Notes: a model not told the origin generated them from the sequence alone. A stretch of DNA of 64,000 nucleotides from Phytophthora hibernalis (GCA_012656075.1 JAAKBF010000224.1:310001-374000); one strand, 5' to 3'. Shown: positions 1 to 11,237, numbered from the stretch's first letter. Made by a program: numbers and translations.

Positions 1-225
1 GAGCAACAGCTACATTCCAACATCTTCATGCAGGCCCCTGACTGTGAGAAATCCAAGGCACATTTTGCGATGCAGCGCAAAATAATTCTTGCAAACCTTC
101 AAGATGCAGCTGACCAACAACAAGTATCGAATGGTAGTGCAGATATGACCACCACCGACAACAACGAGAATGCAGTCGACACACATCAAGCAAATGAAGA
201 AATTCAAGTGTCAGCGTTAGTTTAG
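1..225 (+). CDS. C-terminal end of a DNA-binding protein, possibly the Harbinger partner ORF (5' end outside window)
   Basis: The reading frame is open from the first base and stops at 223-225. About 74 residues are visible. They are basic at first (around CEKSKAHFAMQRKIILANLQ) and then Asn/Gln/Asp/Thr-rich and probably disordered. The first part resembles the C-terminal helical segment of Myb/NAM-associated proteins that Harbinger-type elements encode next to their transposase. The frame converges on the Harbinger transposase that ends at 290, so it could be the second gene of that element. No SANT/Myb domain is visible because it would lie outside the window. The function is inference from position and composition. 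It could also be the end of an unrelated host gene. Confidence 0.35.
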   Translation, partial: EQQLHSNIFMQAPDCEKSKAHFAMQRKIILANLQDAADQQQVSNGSADMTTTDNNENAVDTHQANEEIQVSALV

Positions 226-289
226 TGAGCTGTGCCAGCGAGCTACACTGCCAGATCTACATGTTGCTTGCGCATTCGGCTTCAACTGT

Positions 290-1378
290 CTAATTGCTTT
301 CACCGAAAAGTTGCCAAATGTTCTCAGTCAGGTCATGCTTCAACTCGTAATGTGAAATTTCATCTTCCACAGTTCTCACCGCCTGAGCAATGTTGGTAAC
401 TGGACAAACTCCACTTGGAAACGGAGGTGCAGGACTCACCCATTTGTCTTCGTAGAGGTATTCCGTGTTTAGAGTACAGTCGCCCAATTCGTCTTGAATT
501 ATCATGGTGTGCAAGATAATACTCGTAATGATAACGTCACTAATTGCAGTCGGGTCCTAAAGCTTGCATGGAAGTGCAAGAACTCGAAATCGTTGTTGTA
601 GTACTCCAAATGCTCTTTCGACATCTTTTCGAGCAGCCTCTTGCATTGCAGCAAAAAGTTTGCGCTTTTCGGTGTTGGGATCACTGATGCTCTGTTGAAA
701 AATTGCCCAATTCGGGAAAATGCCATCCGTCAGATAGTACGGTTGATTATAAATTGCCCCGTTCAAAAGCAATTTGCAGTTCCTCTCCGTTCACCAACTC
801 ATCCAATAGCGGCAAGCGCTCTAGAACATTTAAATCATTGTTGAATCCAGGTGTCCCGAAGAACGCGTGCCAGATCCAGAGCGAACGCGATGCCACAACC
901 TCTAATATTACTGCAGAGGCCCTTTCCTTGCCTCGGTATGCACCAGGCCAGGCGGCTGGACAATTTTTCCAGATCCGATGCATACAGTCTAAACTGCCAA
1001 TCATGCCAGGAAACCCACGGGCAGCATTCTCCTCCAACAGCGCATTCATGTCGTATTGAGTTGGCTTACGAAGATACTCAGGCCCAAAAAGGCGAATAAC
1101 ACTGTGGCAGAATTTCTGCAGTGAATCCAATACAGTCGACTCGCCCATCCGAAAGAGCTCCTCTAACTGGTCTGCGCTTGCTCCATAGGCGACCATATGG
1201 AGAGCACACGTTATGTTCTGTTCTGGTAGAAACCCGAGAAGATCGGTTGCATCCGGACGTTGAACGAAATAGCTGCAGTAATCGTCCTCGATAAGAGCGT
1301 TAACAATGGTCTCGAAAAGACTCCGACATATCCGAAATCGTCTTCGAAAATCGTCTGTTAGTAGAACCGTTCGTCAGG
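290..1378 (-). pseudogene. PIF/Harbinger-type DDE transposase, frameshifted
   Basis: This is a DDE nuclease of the Harbinger (plant-transposon-protein) family, which cuts and rejoins transposon ends in the nucleus. Three frames together give the family order. The first runs from about 1,378 to 747 and contains GSLDCMHRIWKNCP (first catalytic Asp) and FFGTPGFNNDLNVL. The second, 772 to 557, contains YYLTDGIFPNWAIF (second Asp) and ARKDVERAFGVLQQRF (catalytic Glu region). The third, 514 to 290, contains the C-terminal tail. The frames join near 760 and near 530, so at least two frameshifts separate them. No ATG opens the first frame, which is open upstream to a stop near 1,380, so the true N-terminus is missing or lies in another frame near 1,650. 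All catalytic motifs remain readable, so decay is recent. Confidence 0.8.
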
Positions 1379-1783
1379 TTATTAAGCATCAACCTCGACT
1401 AATGAAAGATAGGTGTTAGATTTGTAAAAGGACGTACGCGTGTCGTATGTTGGATTTTCACCAAAGTAGCCTGACATCAGTCGTTCCCCCACGCCGCTCT
1501 CTCTCGGGCTTTGTCTGCTCGTTTCCCCTCTATCGATCCACCGTGTCCGTGCCCTGACTCTCAACGTGGCCTGCCCATTACAAAGAGACGGAAAAAATCA
1601 TCGTCAGAGTCGTCTCCGTCGCCAGGAAACGACCCCACCGTCGACGCTGGAAACATGTTCATTCGCCCTTCAAAGATTCTTCGAGAATGAATGATTCGGT
1701 TGGTCAAAACATAAGGTCAAAACTCACGTTAAGCCTCACCGCTGCAAAACGGCGATCGCGAGGTCTTATTTTAAAACTTGAGG

Positions 1784-1844
1784 TCTTAACGGGCCCCGTA
1801 GGCCTCCATTAAGACTTCAGTTAGACTTACCGTTGGAGATGCTC
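1784..1844. repeat. Candidate terminal inverted repeat of the Harbinger element (right end)
   Basis: Read on the minus strand this stretch begins GAGCATCTCCAACGGTAAGT and continues into a region rich in AAGTCTTAA and AAGACCTCA motifs. That GAGCATCTCCAAC start is a common terminal sequence of Harbinger/Tourist-like elements in plants and oomycetes. It lies upstream of the transposase start, as a terminus should. The partner end would be left of the window, so it cannot be matched here. Confidence 0.4.
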
Positions 1845-1925
1845 TAAGAGGGTTATTTTCTACAGTGTTTTGGGATAGGGCTTAAAGTCGAGAAATGCGC
1901 CCTTGCACCGCAAAAGGGTTCATTG
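1845..1925. repeat. Dispersed repeat R1, copy 1
   Basis: The stretch TAAGAGGGTTATTTTCTACA, followed by a TGTTTTGGGATAGGGCTTAA-like block and by GCGCCCTTGCACCGCAAAAG, recurs in altered form at 43,124-43,178 and 43,440-43,488. It is non-coding and looks like part of a small non-autonomous element family. Confidence 0.45.
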
Positions 1926-1973
1926 AAAAAATCCAACCTTTTATTGAAGCTTGTCCTTACCAGTAGGTAGAAC

Positions 1974-2974
1974 TCAGAGTCCCTTGTACCCGCGTGAAAT
2001 ATGCGAACGGTACGAACTTAGATTCGTATACTCACGTCTGCATACATTACACTCTCTGGGGTAGCAGAAATTGTTTTCACGCTTGCGGTTGGCTCTATTT
2101 TCCACAGACCGAGGATTCGCGGCGCAGTACAGCCGATGTTTTCGCATCTTAGAACTGTCTATCATCTCCTCATCAGTGTACTGGCAGTCGTTGATTTTCG
2201 GCAGGATGTTCTCGATAGTGTCTGAATTCAAGCTCAAGCCTTCGTAGGCTAAGTAACAGTGGATGCGGTGGGTTTCCTTCGCGTAGGGTATTCCATCGTG
2301 AATTAAATCAGCTCGAAAATAAAGCAAAACCCCACTGGAATCGTGATGACGCGCTTTCGATTCATTCCGATCTTCAAATCAGCCCTCATACACCTCAGCT
2401 GGGTGTCCGACTGGAAGGCGAAAGCTATACTAATGAGAATACGCCGACTGTCCTTCTGCGCAGCAGCAGTGCCAATGCGTGATGGATAGTATCGATGGGT
2501 CTCTTGCTCTTTGTCACCAACCAGAGATCGCATGTACGAAATGTCTCTTGGGGCCCAGACTGAACCTATGCATGCACTACTCTGTAGAAGAGCTCGTTTT
2601 AGCTCGGTCACTGCACTGGACGATATAACGCGGGACCGTCCGTGTATTTGCGTCGTTGTGCTTGCCACCGATCTCTCAAAGACGGGCTCATAGATCCGAA
2701 TGCAACTACTTTTCGCCTGGCAGCCCCTGATATAATACCTGGTAGCCTCGCAATGGTAGCATTTCTTTTGCTGATTGGACGTCAAATCAAAAGTACAGCG
2801 GGAACGACGCCCTGGGACTGGAGTGATTAACAGTATGTTGGATTTTGTAAACCACAATACAGCAGGAACGGCATCGTGGGATGGGAACGGCATTAATCTT
2901 TGGGACACAACTTTTTGAAGGGCTTCTTTCCGGTACAGAGTGTAATTATCAGAAAAGCTAGCATTTATCATCAT
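1974..2974 (-). pseudogene. Broken gene of unrecognised family with a C-terminal C2H2-like finger
   Basis: Two overlapping frames appear to be one broken gene. The upstream frame (2,974-2,303) is 223 residues with Cys/His-rich patches (KKCYHCEAT). The downstream frame (2,327-1,974) contains LLYFRADLIHDGIPYA and RIHCYLAYEG near its start and a finger-like CNVCRREYTNLSSYRSHI near its end. The two frames overlap at about 2,303-2,345, where the first frame still reads VGFCFIFELI from the same bases that give LYFRADLI in the other, so a frameshift lies just upstream. The segment with Arg-x-Asp-x-x-His resembles sequence I associate with expanded oomycete families of unknown function, but I cannot name it with confidence. 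The tail resembles the C2H2-like fragment at 33,938-34,480. Confidence 0.35.
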
Positions 2975-3235
2975 TTTAGAAACCTAAAAACTATTGAGTG
3001 CACGGTATCAGTTAGTGCATGATACATGCGATCCCCTAATGATAGCTCGTTATTTGCCGTAGTCGGATTCCCATTGGGTAAATGTGGCGGATTAATTTTC
3101 TGCACTATGACTTGGTGCAACATAAAACTTGTCTAAGATAAGTATCAATTCAAATTCACACACTTAATTCATTTGGGTGGCGGCTAGTCATTCTGTACTT
3201 TAGCTGAATCTTTTGCTGCCTGTAACACAGCTTGA

Positions 3236-4200
3236 GAGACCAAGTCGTGAACGTGGTGGTGCAGCACCGGCGCTACAGCTGCTGTAGGAGTACATTGAGG
3301 AAGCACTTGATAGAGCGAACGAAGGGGAGAAGTTTGCCTTTATCGCACGAACGTCGTCTTCGCTATTCAAAAGTCGAAGGGGCTACAGACTACCGACGCC
3401 ATCGCCCAGTAGCGTCGAGGACCTAATCCAGCCCTGCCCGCTGGGCAAGAGGCGGATCTGGTGACTTGGGTTGCGAAAAATGCATGTACAAGTCTGACAA
3501 AGTTCGTATCTCCAGCAAGAGTGCGTGTGTGACCGGCGCCACTAAAAGATTTGGTAACGTATGTATCTTTCAGTGGTGGCTCGTACTGTTCAAAGCGCAA
3601 ACCATCAAATGGAAGTGTAATTTCCAGTGGTCATAATATTGGACAACAGCTCAGCTCACCTCGATATCGGTAAGTACTGTGCTAGCTTCTATATGATCGT
3701 ATCATGACAATAGTGATATTTATTTTGTTATCGATTTTGGCGGGATATGTATTATAGAACCCATTGGGCTGTTTTCAACATGAAGATCCTATTGCTAATA
3801 TTGCCGCCAAATGCGACTCACATGTATCAACCACGTGACGTTGCTGTGCTCAAGCCTTTCAACAGTAAAAATGCGTTGCAGGACAAGCTGTAGAGAAAGT
3901 GCTGATATGATTATGTCCAAAACGGATGCCATCCAAATTGCATGTTCAAGCTACCGATCGGCCAATATTGACCGCCCTACGAACGCTGTCAACGATTTCA
4001 AGATACTGGACACTATCCGCCCTCAAATAATAACATGTCGAGGTGTTAAGTGTCTATGCTAATGGCAGTGAAATGGGAAGATCGGCAAGGAAGTGTGACT
4101 GAAGCGCCAGCTCGAAGCTGTGGAAATGGAGGCTCGTGCGGAAATTTTGACTGCGAATATTAACAAGGAGCAGATATTTAACGAAGCCCTTGTTTAGCTT
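3236..4200 (+). pseudogene. pogo/Tigger-type transposase remnant with internal deletion
   Basis: The left part (3,236-3,530) carries, in shifting frames, a piece with ALDRANEGEKFALS-like spacing and then PAGQEADLVTWVAKNA, which is the N-terminal helix-turn-helix region of pogo-like transposases. The right part (3,786-4,060) reads LPPNATHMYQPRDVAVLKPF, the segment around the last catalytic Asp of the DDE_1 nuclease, then continues in another frame (KTDAIQIACSSYRSANIDRP). The catalytic middle is missing and there are stops and frameshifts, so it is dead. The same two segments, also with the middle missing, occur in the element at 24,086-25,265, which suggests one family of internally deleted elements. 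I found no convincing terminal repeats here. Confidence 0.6.
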
Positions 4201-4940
4201 ACCACCATCCCCATGTGCACTTAGCTCTAACCGTGCATTAGAATGATCACTACATTTAGTCCCTCAATGTATGCATCGGTTTATCGAATAGTATAGTTGC
4301 AGCTACAAGTTAACTAAATTACTTCTTGCCCGTATTGACACGATGTGTCCTTCTTCGAGCGGCTCCAAGCAATGAGAAGCGCTAAATTTGTTTTCTTATA
4401 CTGTAAGATACCCCCCGAAATGATCTAAACCCACGCACTCAATTGATTTTTTAAACTAAGGTACTATTTTTTAAATTCAACGTAATCACTGGACAATCCC
4501 AGAAAAAGGCTGGAACACGATAGATATACCCCTAATCAGTCGTGATAGGCTGGAATTACAAACTGAACATCCTTGATTAGACACGGCAGGGAAAATTACG
4601 TTTTAGGGCTTGGGTCTCCGTACCAAATAGACTTATCCAACAGTCATAAAACACCTTTCGGAGGTGTTTTAGTTATGAAGCCGCTGTTTTAATATTAGTC
4701 GTACGTCAGCGACCGATACTGAGGCTATAAGCGGAGTAGAAGAACAATCCAACCAGAGGTTCTGCAATACAGTATTTTACGGAATTGCAGTTGCATGTTG
4801 CAGTAAAATAAGTGTAATAAGGAGCCAACAATAATAAAAGGCCGCAAATCCTGCATTGCTGTACTACACATTTGCTCGGCCAAACTCGAGCTAAACGACA
4901 AAAAATCGGACGATGGTGAAATTAAAATTTGGTACTTGTG
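4201..4940. other. Non-coding stretch with a perfect hairpin at 4,648-4,670
   Basis: No supported gene is visible. AAAACACCT is followed by TTCGG and then AGGTGTTTT, a 9-bp perfect stem with a 5-base loop. Its role is unknown. It may mark the end of a decayed small element. Confidence 0.4.
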
Positions 4941-4942
4941 TA

Positions 4943-5895
4943 CTTCTCTGTCCGGCCAATTGATACGAGTTTTGTTTTTTTGTTTGCCACACAAAATGTT
5001 ACATGAAATTTATTGGTCAAAATTTGACTCATCTAAATGACTGGCAGCGGGTCAGTCATTTGGCACCACCTTCTGCTCATTTGAGCTTCCTGCATCCAGC
5101 CTCTCCCTCCCGATCAGCATGCCAAGGACCCCAACGAAGAAGGACCTCCCTCCGCACAAGCGCGTCGCAGTCGCTCTTTTCCTGTCTAACCTATGTGTAA
5201 ACGGCCGCCTCCCGTATGGCACCAAAACACTTGCCATGCACACCTTCACCATGAGCCGCAGCATCATCGACAGCATCTGGAAACTCAGGGGTTGCCCCAA
5301 GGCTCTGACAGCACCACGGCAGCCTTACCCGAAACGTTCTCGCCGTTTCACTGTCGCTGAACTCGGTCTGATTGTGAGCGCAGTGCCCCTCTGCAAGCGG
5401 CAAACCATCCGAGCGTTGGCTGAGGCTACACACATTCCTCGCTCGACTCTACACAACTACCTCAAGGTCAAGTCTTTCCGGCGGGTCATCTCACGTGTGA
5501 AGCCCACGCTGACAAGCGATCACAAGAACCAAAAGCTGTCGTTCGCTCTTAGCCACGTGCAGCGACCCATCGGTACGTATTTCACTATAGGCGGGAGGCT
5601 TCATAGATTGAGCTATTACGAGGATAATCACAAAACAATGACGATGCTGTAGCATTTTTGGGCTAATATCGCTAATTTATAGCCGGATTACGAAAAAGGC
5701 TGTTATGTCTTCAAACCCAGCTCAGGTTTGCGGAGTTATTAAGCATATCAATTGAGTTAACTGACAAACAAAAATACCAAAACAAACCTCGCGATCTGCT
5801 CTTTCATGTAAGCTACTTCCTCGCGTATTACTCCAAAAATAGACTAAGTGAGAGGCGGAGAGTCCAAATTCGTATAAATTGGCCGGACAGAGAAG
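4943..5895 (+). mobile_element. Mariner-like element A with 30-bp terminal inverted repeats
   Basis: The ends CTTCTCTGTCCGGCCAATT (4,943 onward) and its inverse (ending 5,895) match over about 30 bp with two mismatches. Each end is flanked by the dinucleotide TA (4,941-4,942 and 5,896-5,897), the target duplication of Tc1/mariner elements. The unit is about 950 bp and encodes only the N-terminal half of a transposase, so it is an internally deleted derivative. Its right TA also serves as the left TA of element B. Confidence 0.7.
5119..5652 (+). pseudogene. N-terminal half of a mariner-like transposase
   Basis: The 177-residue frame begins MPRTPTKKDLPPHKR and contains two helix-turn-helix-like segments. 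The first is around residues 15-60 (VALFLSNLCVNGRLPYG, MSRSIIDSIWKL). The second is around residues 80-120 (RFTVAELGLIVSAVPL, TIRALAEATHIPRSTLHNYL). This double-HTH arrangement is the DNA-binding half of oomycete mariner-like transposases, which bind the TIRs. The match ends near SHVQRPIG at about 5,575. The following bases GTACGT look like a 5' splice site, or the coding sequence is simply cut there. No DDE domain follows inside element A, so the product could at most bind DNA. Confidence 0.65.
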
Positions 5896-5897
5896 TA

Positions 5898-7124
5898 ATT
5901 TACACCAAAACTTCAAAAGGAGCCAGCAAAGCCAGAATGACCACGAGCGAACTCGAAAGAGCTAAACTTTCGCGCGTGCGCCAAAACGAATGGATCATGG
6001 AGCAGATCATGGAGTGTAGCTCGACCTTCTCCATCATTTCCAAACCTTCTCCACAGGGCAGACGACTAGCCAACCCTCTCGCCAGTCATCTCGCCAGTCA
6101 CCACACACTGAGCTCGAACGCCAACGGGTACTCGACGCCTACCGTGCTAGCCGCCCCGACTGGATCAGAGTCGCGGCGAGCAACAGTTTCCTCAAATCCA
6201 GTGCGTACAACTTGGTCGCCTGTGATCGTAGCGACAATCTGAAACGAGGAGGAGCCCGTTCCAAGTCGAGCAAGGTCGCATCAGATGTCTCGCGGCTGAT
6301 GAAGGCAATCTGAGCGAGAACTGCACGTCCACAGCAACAGCGATGGTCATCATGCTACTCCTAGACAACGATTTAAAGCTGTCCTTTGCCACGATTAACC
6401 GGCAATTGGTGGAGATGACGTACACCGTCAAGAAGAATCGCATAGATACGTCAACTTGCAATAACGACGACAACAAGGCGAAGCGGCAGACATTCGCAAA
6501 GGCACGACTTCAACACCAAACCAAGGGCAACTGCATTATATATTATGACGAGACAAACTACTGCATGCTTAACCAAGATCGAGTTAAGAGAGGAACGCGG
6601 TTAGCGTCATTTGACTCCGTCGAAAGGTCCAAACCTCCAGAACCAATGCGCTGTATATCCCAGCGTTGGTCTTGTGCACCATCGTCTTCAGCGAGACAGT
6701 ATCCAGATGAACTGCAACGCTGAATTCGTCGAAAAGATCTATCAGAAAGTGAAACCGAGCGAGCTTGAGCGACACGATGATCGTCATTGTCCTCGACAAC
6801 GCACCAGTGCACATTCAAATATAGCAGTGTGTTGTCGCGCACGAGGACATGGGCTGTTGCGATTGGATCCTTATTTTCCGATGTGTAACCACATCATGGG
6901 GGCTCAGCGTCTACAAGACGGAAGGCGTTCGAGCTCAATGTGCGTTGACTGACGAGGGGTTGACTAGGCGTCTGCCCTGGGAGAAGGTTTGGAAGTGATG
7001 GAGAAGGTCGAGCTACACTCCATGATGTGCTCCATGCTCCAATCGTTTTAGCGCACGCGCGAAAGCTCAGTTCGTTTCGTGTCCATTCCGGCTTTGCTGG
7101 CTCCTTTTGAAGTTTTGGTGTAAT
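5898..7124 (+). mobile_element. Mariner-like element B with about 200-bp terminal inverted repeats
   Basis: The first 225 bases (5,898-6,122) match the reverse complement of the last 200 (6,924-7,124). Shared blocks include TTACACCAAAACTTCAAAAG, TTTCGCGCGTGCGC, TGGAGTGTAGCTCGACCTTC and GAGCTCGAACGCC, with indels of a few bases in the left copy. TA flanks both sides (5,896-5,897 and 7,125-7,126). Repeats this long are unusual for mariner-type elements. The core between them encodes a DDE transposase relic of the same family as the one at 51,375-52,364. Confidence 0.75.
6111..6900 (+). pseudogene. IS630/Tc1-type (DDE_3) transposase of element B, frameshifted
   Basis: Starting inside the left repeat, one frame reads ELERQRVLDAYRA, then RVAASNSFLKSSAYNL (HTH) and LKRGGARSKSSKVASDVS. 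A second frame (6,343-6,600) reads MTYTVKKNRIDTSTCNN and IIYYDETNYCM, which holds the first catalytic Asp. A third (6,611-6,770) reads PSKGPNLQNQCAVYPSVGLV. A fourth at 6,775-6,825 reads IVIVLDNAPVHIQI, with the second Asp. The last (6,860-6,895) reads LLRLDPYFPMCNHIMG, where the family has a Pro-Ile-Glu, so the third acidic residue is lost. Order and spacing match the copy at 51-52 kb. At least three frameshifts make this a pseudogene. Confidence 0.75.
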
Positions 7125-9837
7125 CTACACTTGTAACCCAACGTAACCCAAAATTTTATATCGTCCGAGTTTGCTTGTCGTTTTGTTCGGCAAAGGTGGA
7201 TAGCCCTATATCACAACCTAGTAAAGCAACGTATTCATATCCCACATGTTTCTGTTTGCACGCAGAAACATGATCAGCACAAGCTTCCCCGACAACATAC
7301 AAGGACGCTGAGGCGTAAGCACAAGCTTGAATTGCGAAAAAGTCCTGGGTTGACGCATTGATGTCGCGCAGTTTGATCGCAACTTGAAAATTTTATGAAC
7401 TTATTTTTGTAAGATATAGTGCAAATATCAGTCCAATTTCGTATTTTTCTGTTTCTGAAAATCCCAATAATCCGTTTTTCTTTATTTAAAAACTGATTTT
7501 AGTGATATTGAATTTTTATTCAGACTCGTAAATCCAATCACATGAAATGATAGTACATTACATACCTGAACCTGTCACTATATTGTAGTTTTAGTTAATA
7601 TTATTCAACTTGCGTGTGCAGTTATGTTAAAATCGGCTCGTATACAGTCTTCGCCGCTTGACAGGCTTGCAGTCACTTTCACAGCAATCTCGCATTTTCA
7701 TTCTGATGACCGTTTTTAAATAGTTTGAACACCCTGGTTTTGACTGATGTCAGACAACAATGGGTATACCAAGCAACGTAGAGGCCGGCATTTCAAAGCC
7801 GCAGCCATAGTAAGCAAAAACAACGCTTAACCGAATAAACACAACGGATTCATAAATTTATTGCCAATAAAAATATTCAAAGTTCTGGCAGAACCGCACG
7901 CATATATTTCAAACTTTAGGGGCATTCTCACTTTCCATTTCTCATGGACGTCAGCGAAGCACCCAGGAAGATTCAGCGGAACGACACCGTCTGCGAGAAG
8001 AGGCATACATTGCGACGCGTGGAGGAGGTCGGGTGTGGAGGAGGCGCCCCTGGGCTACTGTGTTCCATGTACCGACCACGGATGGTAGAAGCAGACTGAC
8101 AAGCTTCTAAGCTTGACAGGCCATGTCACCTCCGAGACGTTGAAGGGGCAAGGACGAAAGGAAATATTTCTCGACGTTTCTGTCTTCGTCACCTTTATGA
8201 AAGACAAGCGGCGTAACAAGGAGGTAAGCTGCATCGGCAAATATATTGTATTTGTCAACATTTCTAAGTGTTTTATACCGTTTTTAGACCCGAGGCATCA
8301 TGGGTCATATAGTTCGATCGAGAAAAAGTGGATTGCCAAGTACATGGATGATATGGAGTGCGGCCTGCTAGCGCTGCAACCAGTGATGGATATTAGAAGG
8401 GCATGTTTCATATCAAAATCTTCTCAAGGTTTTAGGAAGATAAAATACTATAAGTAAAGACGTGTCTTATTCTCAAAATGGGACCCATAAGACCAATGCA
8501 ACAAAGACGTCCCTTGCTTGGATTACTTGTCAATCGCTGTAAATCGTTAAAAAGCTAGTGTCGATCTCTTTTCACTGCTGTCTTCATCATCGCTGATTTT
8601 ACCTTCAGAATGACCGAAACCCCTGTGAATCTAATGGACATCTGTAGTACCCAGTTTGGTACATCAACCTGTCAACAAAATCAGCCGTCATCCAGCTGCG
8701 TAGCCTCGGCTTGAAACTTACACGTACGAACAAAATATGTAACGAAGTTTGCTTGCGGGAGCAACATGCGTGATACTTCCACAGAAAAAATCTAGTAAGA
8801 ATAAAGCTTATAATTTCTATAATTTCGCACGACAATACATGTACTGTGCAAATAGTATGGGTATTTTAAGATGAGAAGAATCGTGCCTTCTGCGCCAATT
8901 CTTCTTAAAATATTAAAGAAGATAAAACAAGAATGATTAAAAGAATCGTTGCCATCCCTGGCTGCAAAGCATGCGTGAACGTCTAGCAAATCGGAAATAT
9001 TCTTGGTTTTTGAAAGTTTGAATTAATTTTGCTTTATGTATCGCTCATCCAAGATATTAAGGGCACTCCGCTATATATTATCGCAACTATTATCAGTCAG
9101 CCAGCTCATAATTAAGACCAAACTCTAATGTATAAAACCAAGCTGTACGGGTTGGCAACCTAAGTTACGGACTTTGATTTCGATATCAAGTCTTTGTTGC
9201 TCCTCAGTGAGGCAGAAATGCCCATCTGTGTGACCACAAGCGATGTTTCTAGGGTAAGATATATATCTATGAAAAGAGAAAACCTAATAAATCCTTTGCA
9301 AACCCCGAGCACATCGGGTTTAGAGGCAATACAAGTCTATTTTAGTGGTCTAAAAATGAATGCAACATACAGGAAAGGGACAATAACTGTTAATTGTTTT
9401 AGACATAGATGTCTGTACGTCTCAGAAGCGACATTGCCAAGCAAAACCACCATTGGCCGTGAGAAAATTTGTGTTGAGTTTTCACTGGGATGCTTGACAG
9501 CCTACGCTGAGTTCGGACGGTGGGGTCAATGTTGATGAGACGGCCAGTAATTTTAATATCCCCCGCTCGGATTTGGTCTGCCCAAAGATGGCGATCCCGC
9601 GAGGCTCGCAAACACATTTAATCAAGCAAGGCGGATGAAGGCAGTGCTCACAATTGGAGCTGACGGCATGTTTTGAGTTTATTTGCATATTTGTTTTTGT
9701 GAATATATTGGATTTTGCAGGTATTTTTTTAAAGTAAGAATGCCGATTTTGTTTATCGCTCTGGTAACCCTGGTGGTCGCATCGTGGCAAACGGGTTCGA
9801 CGAATACCTCGACGGACTTCTATACCTTTCAAAACGT
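7125..9837. other. 2.7 kb AT-rich stretch without a recognised gene
   Basis: The longest frames are 7,861-8,088 (+), 8,113-8,457 (+) and 9,194-9,535 (+). None has a recognisable domain. A GTAAGC donor at about 8,223 and a TTTTTAG acceptor at about 8,287 could mark a short intron in a small gene around 8,113-8,400, but the spliced frame soon meets a stop. I see no paired terminal repeats. Treat it as decayed intergenic or old transposon sequence. Confidence 0.4.
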
Positions 9838-10112
9838 TCCTGGATTTGGTGGTTTCGTAACCACCGTAGTCGAGATGAAGGTAGGGAAGCGAAACCCCTC
9901 TTTTCCGGGCACCGGTAGTCTAGTCATTCACCAATTTTCTAAGGGCTCTCACGCGACCCTTCGAACACCTTTCGCCGACGACATCAGGACCTCTCCAGAA
10001 TGGCAGCTCACGCAACGTTCGGTTTCTTAAAACCTGGGCTTCTTTCTACGGAGGGTTACTGCTACGGCCGTGCATCACTTCCCCCGACGCTGCTCCAGCT
10101 AGCTCCGTCAAC

Positions 10113-11213
10113 GTGGATCGCGTCAATAGCGGCCGCTGGCGCGAGCTGTCGGACGCAAGCTTTCCTCTTCCAAGCTCTGATGTGCCATTGTGCACAGTCT
10201 CTGCAGCGGAGGCTGCCTCTGGCATCGGTACTTACGTGGGCAGCTGTGTGTGCATTGCAAGGGCATCACACAACCGCGGACCACGCTGGGACTACGGCGC
10301 TGTGTCCGGATATTCGTGGGACCCGGACACTAGTTCGGGTGTGCTCCACATTTCTTTTGACGGCGTTGTGGAACCTGTACACTTCCGACACACCGAGATC
10401 CAGCACTTGACGTACGTGCCATATGCGTTGCGGCCCTGTATCGGCCGATCGGCGTGTGACTTGATGACAGCCGAGATGCAGCATCTTCATGAATCGGCTC
10501 ACAATCACTTTCGTGGCGTACGTACCCGAGCCACGCGCCGCTCGAAAACTATCCTGGAGAAGCTGCGTGCACCCCTCATTGACAAAACAAAAGCAATTCC
10601 GCTGTTTGACAGCTGCACCGGTTCCATTCGAGTGGTGAATACTAAATACCTGCTTGATTTCATGTACTACAAGCAAGGCGGGCGGCGAACACCGCGTAAT
10701 TTGGTGCTTGTTGCTTCTGTTTTTGACGGCCCGGTGAGTGGGATCAACACCACCGCTGACCCAGCGACAGAAGCAAGTGCTGTTAGAACGCCCCCGGTGC
10801 CCAATGTCTCGCATGATCTTCTTAGTGATTCCGATGACGATGACGACCCGGTAGCGACCCCGTCAATCGCCATCGGGGCACCTCAGATGATACCGGCTCA
10901 GCCGCTTACGGTACCGAGAGCCTCGCGAAAGCGCGCTCGGGAGGCCCCCAACGACGCCTCCGAGGATATCGACTCACTGATGGCTTTGCGTGGGACGTAC
11001 ACGCGTAACCCGACGATGATCCGCAACATTGACCGGTTGATATCGATGAACCAGACACCTGGAGACGAACGCAGCTTCCAAGGTCTTAGTGTGCTTACAA
11101 CTGACAGTCAAGCTCAATTTCGCCCGACAGCAATGCAACGTCAGATCCATCGGCACCTTGTGAACGGTACGTACGCTTGCATGGGCGCTCAACTTCTGCT
11201 TGAAACGCTTTAG
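10113..11213 (+). CDS. Unknown ORF of the DIRS-like element
   Basis: This is an open frame of 366 codons. I recognise no family. The first 60 residues include a Gly/Cys-containing stretch (GIGTYVGSCVCIARAS). The middle (about 130-200) is mixed and basic, with YLLDFMYYKQGGRRTPRNLV. Residues about 235-300 are acidic and Pro/Ala-rich (SDSDDDDDPVATPS) and then basic (PRASRKRAREAP), a pattern of a linker plus nuclear localisation signal. It lies 24 bases upstream of the Gag frame and on the same strand, so it is probably read from the same transcript. It is one of the few long intact frames in the element. A host gene caught by the element is possible but less likely. Confidence 0.45.
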   Translation: MDRVNSGRWRELSDASFPLPSSDVPLCTVSAAEAASGIGTYVGSCVCIARASHNRGPRWDYGAVSGYSWDPDTSSGVLHISFDGVVEPVHFRHTEIQHLTYVPYALRPCIGRSACDLMTAEMQHLHESAHNHFRGVRTRATRRSKTILEKLRAPLIDKTKAIPLFDSCTGSIRVVNTKYLLDFMYYKQGGRRTPRNLVLVASVFDGPVSGINTTADPATEASAVRTPPVPNVSHDLLSDSDDDDDPVATPSIAIGAPQMIPAQPLTVPRASRKRAREAPNDASEDIDSLMALRGTYTRNPTMIRNIDRLISMNQTPGDERSFQGLSVLTTDSQAQFRPTAMQRQIHRHLVNGTYACMGAQLLLETL

Positions 11214-11237
11214 ATTTCACTGCAGACGTTCGATGTA

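Noticed and set aside
4648..4670. Rho-independent terminator
   Set aside because: The hairpin has a T run, but a bacterial terminator makes no sense in this genome, and no gene ends there.
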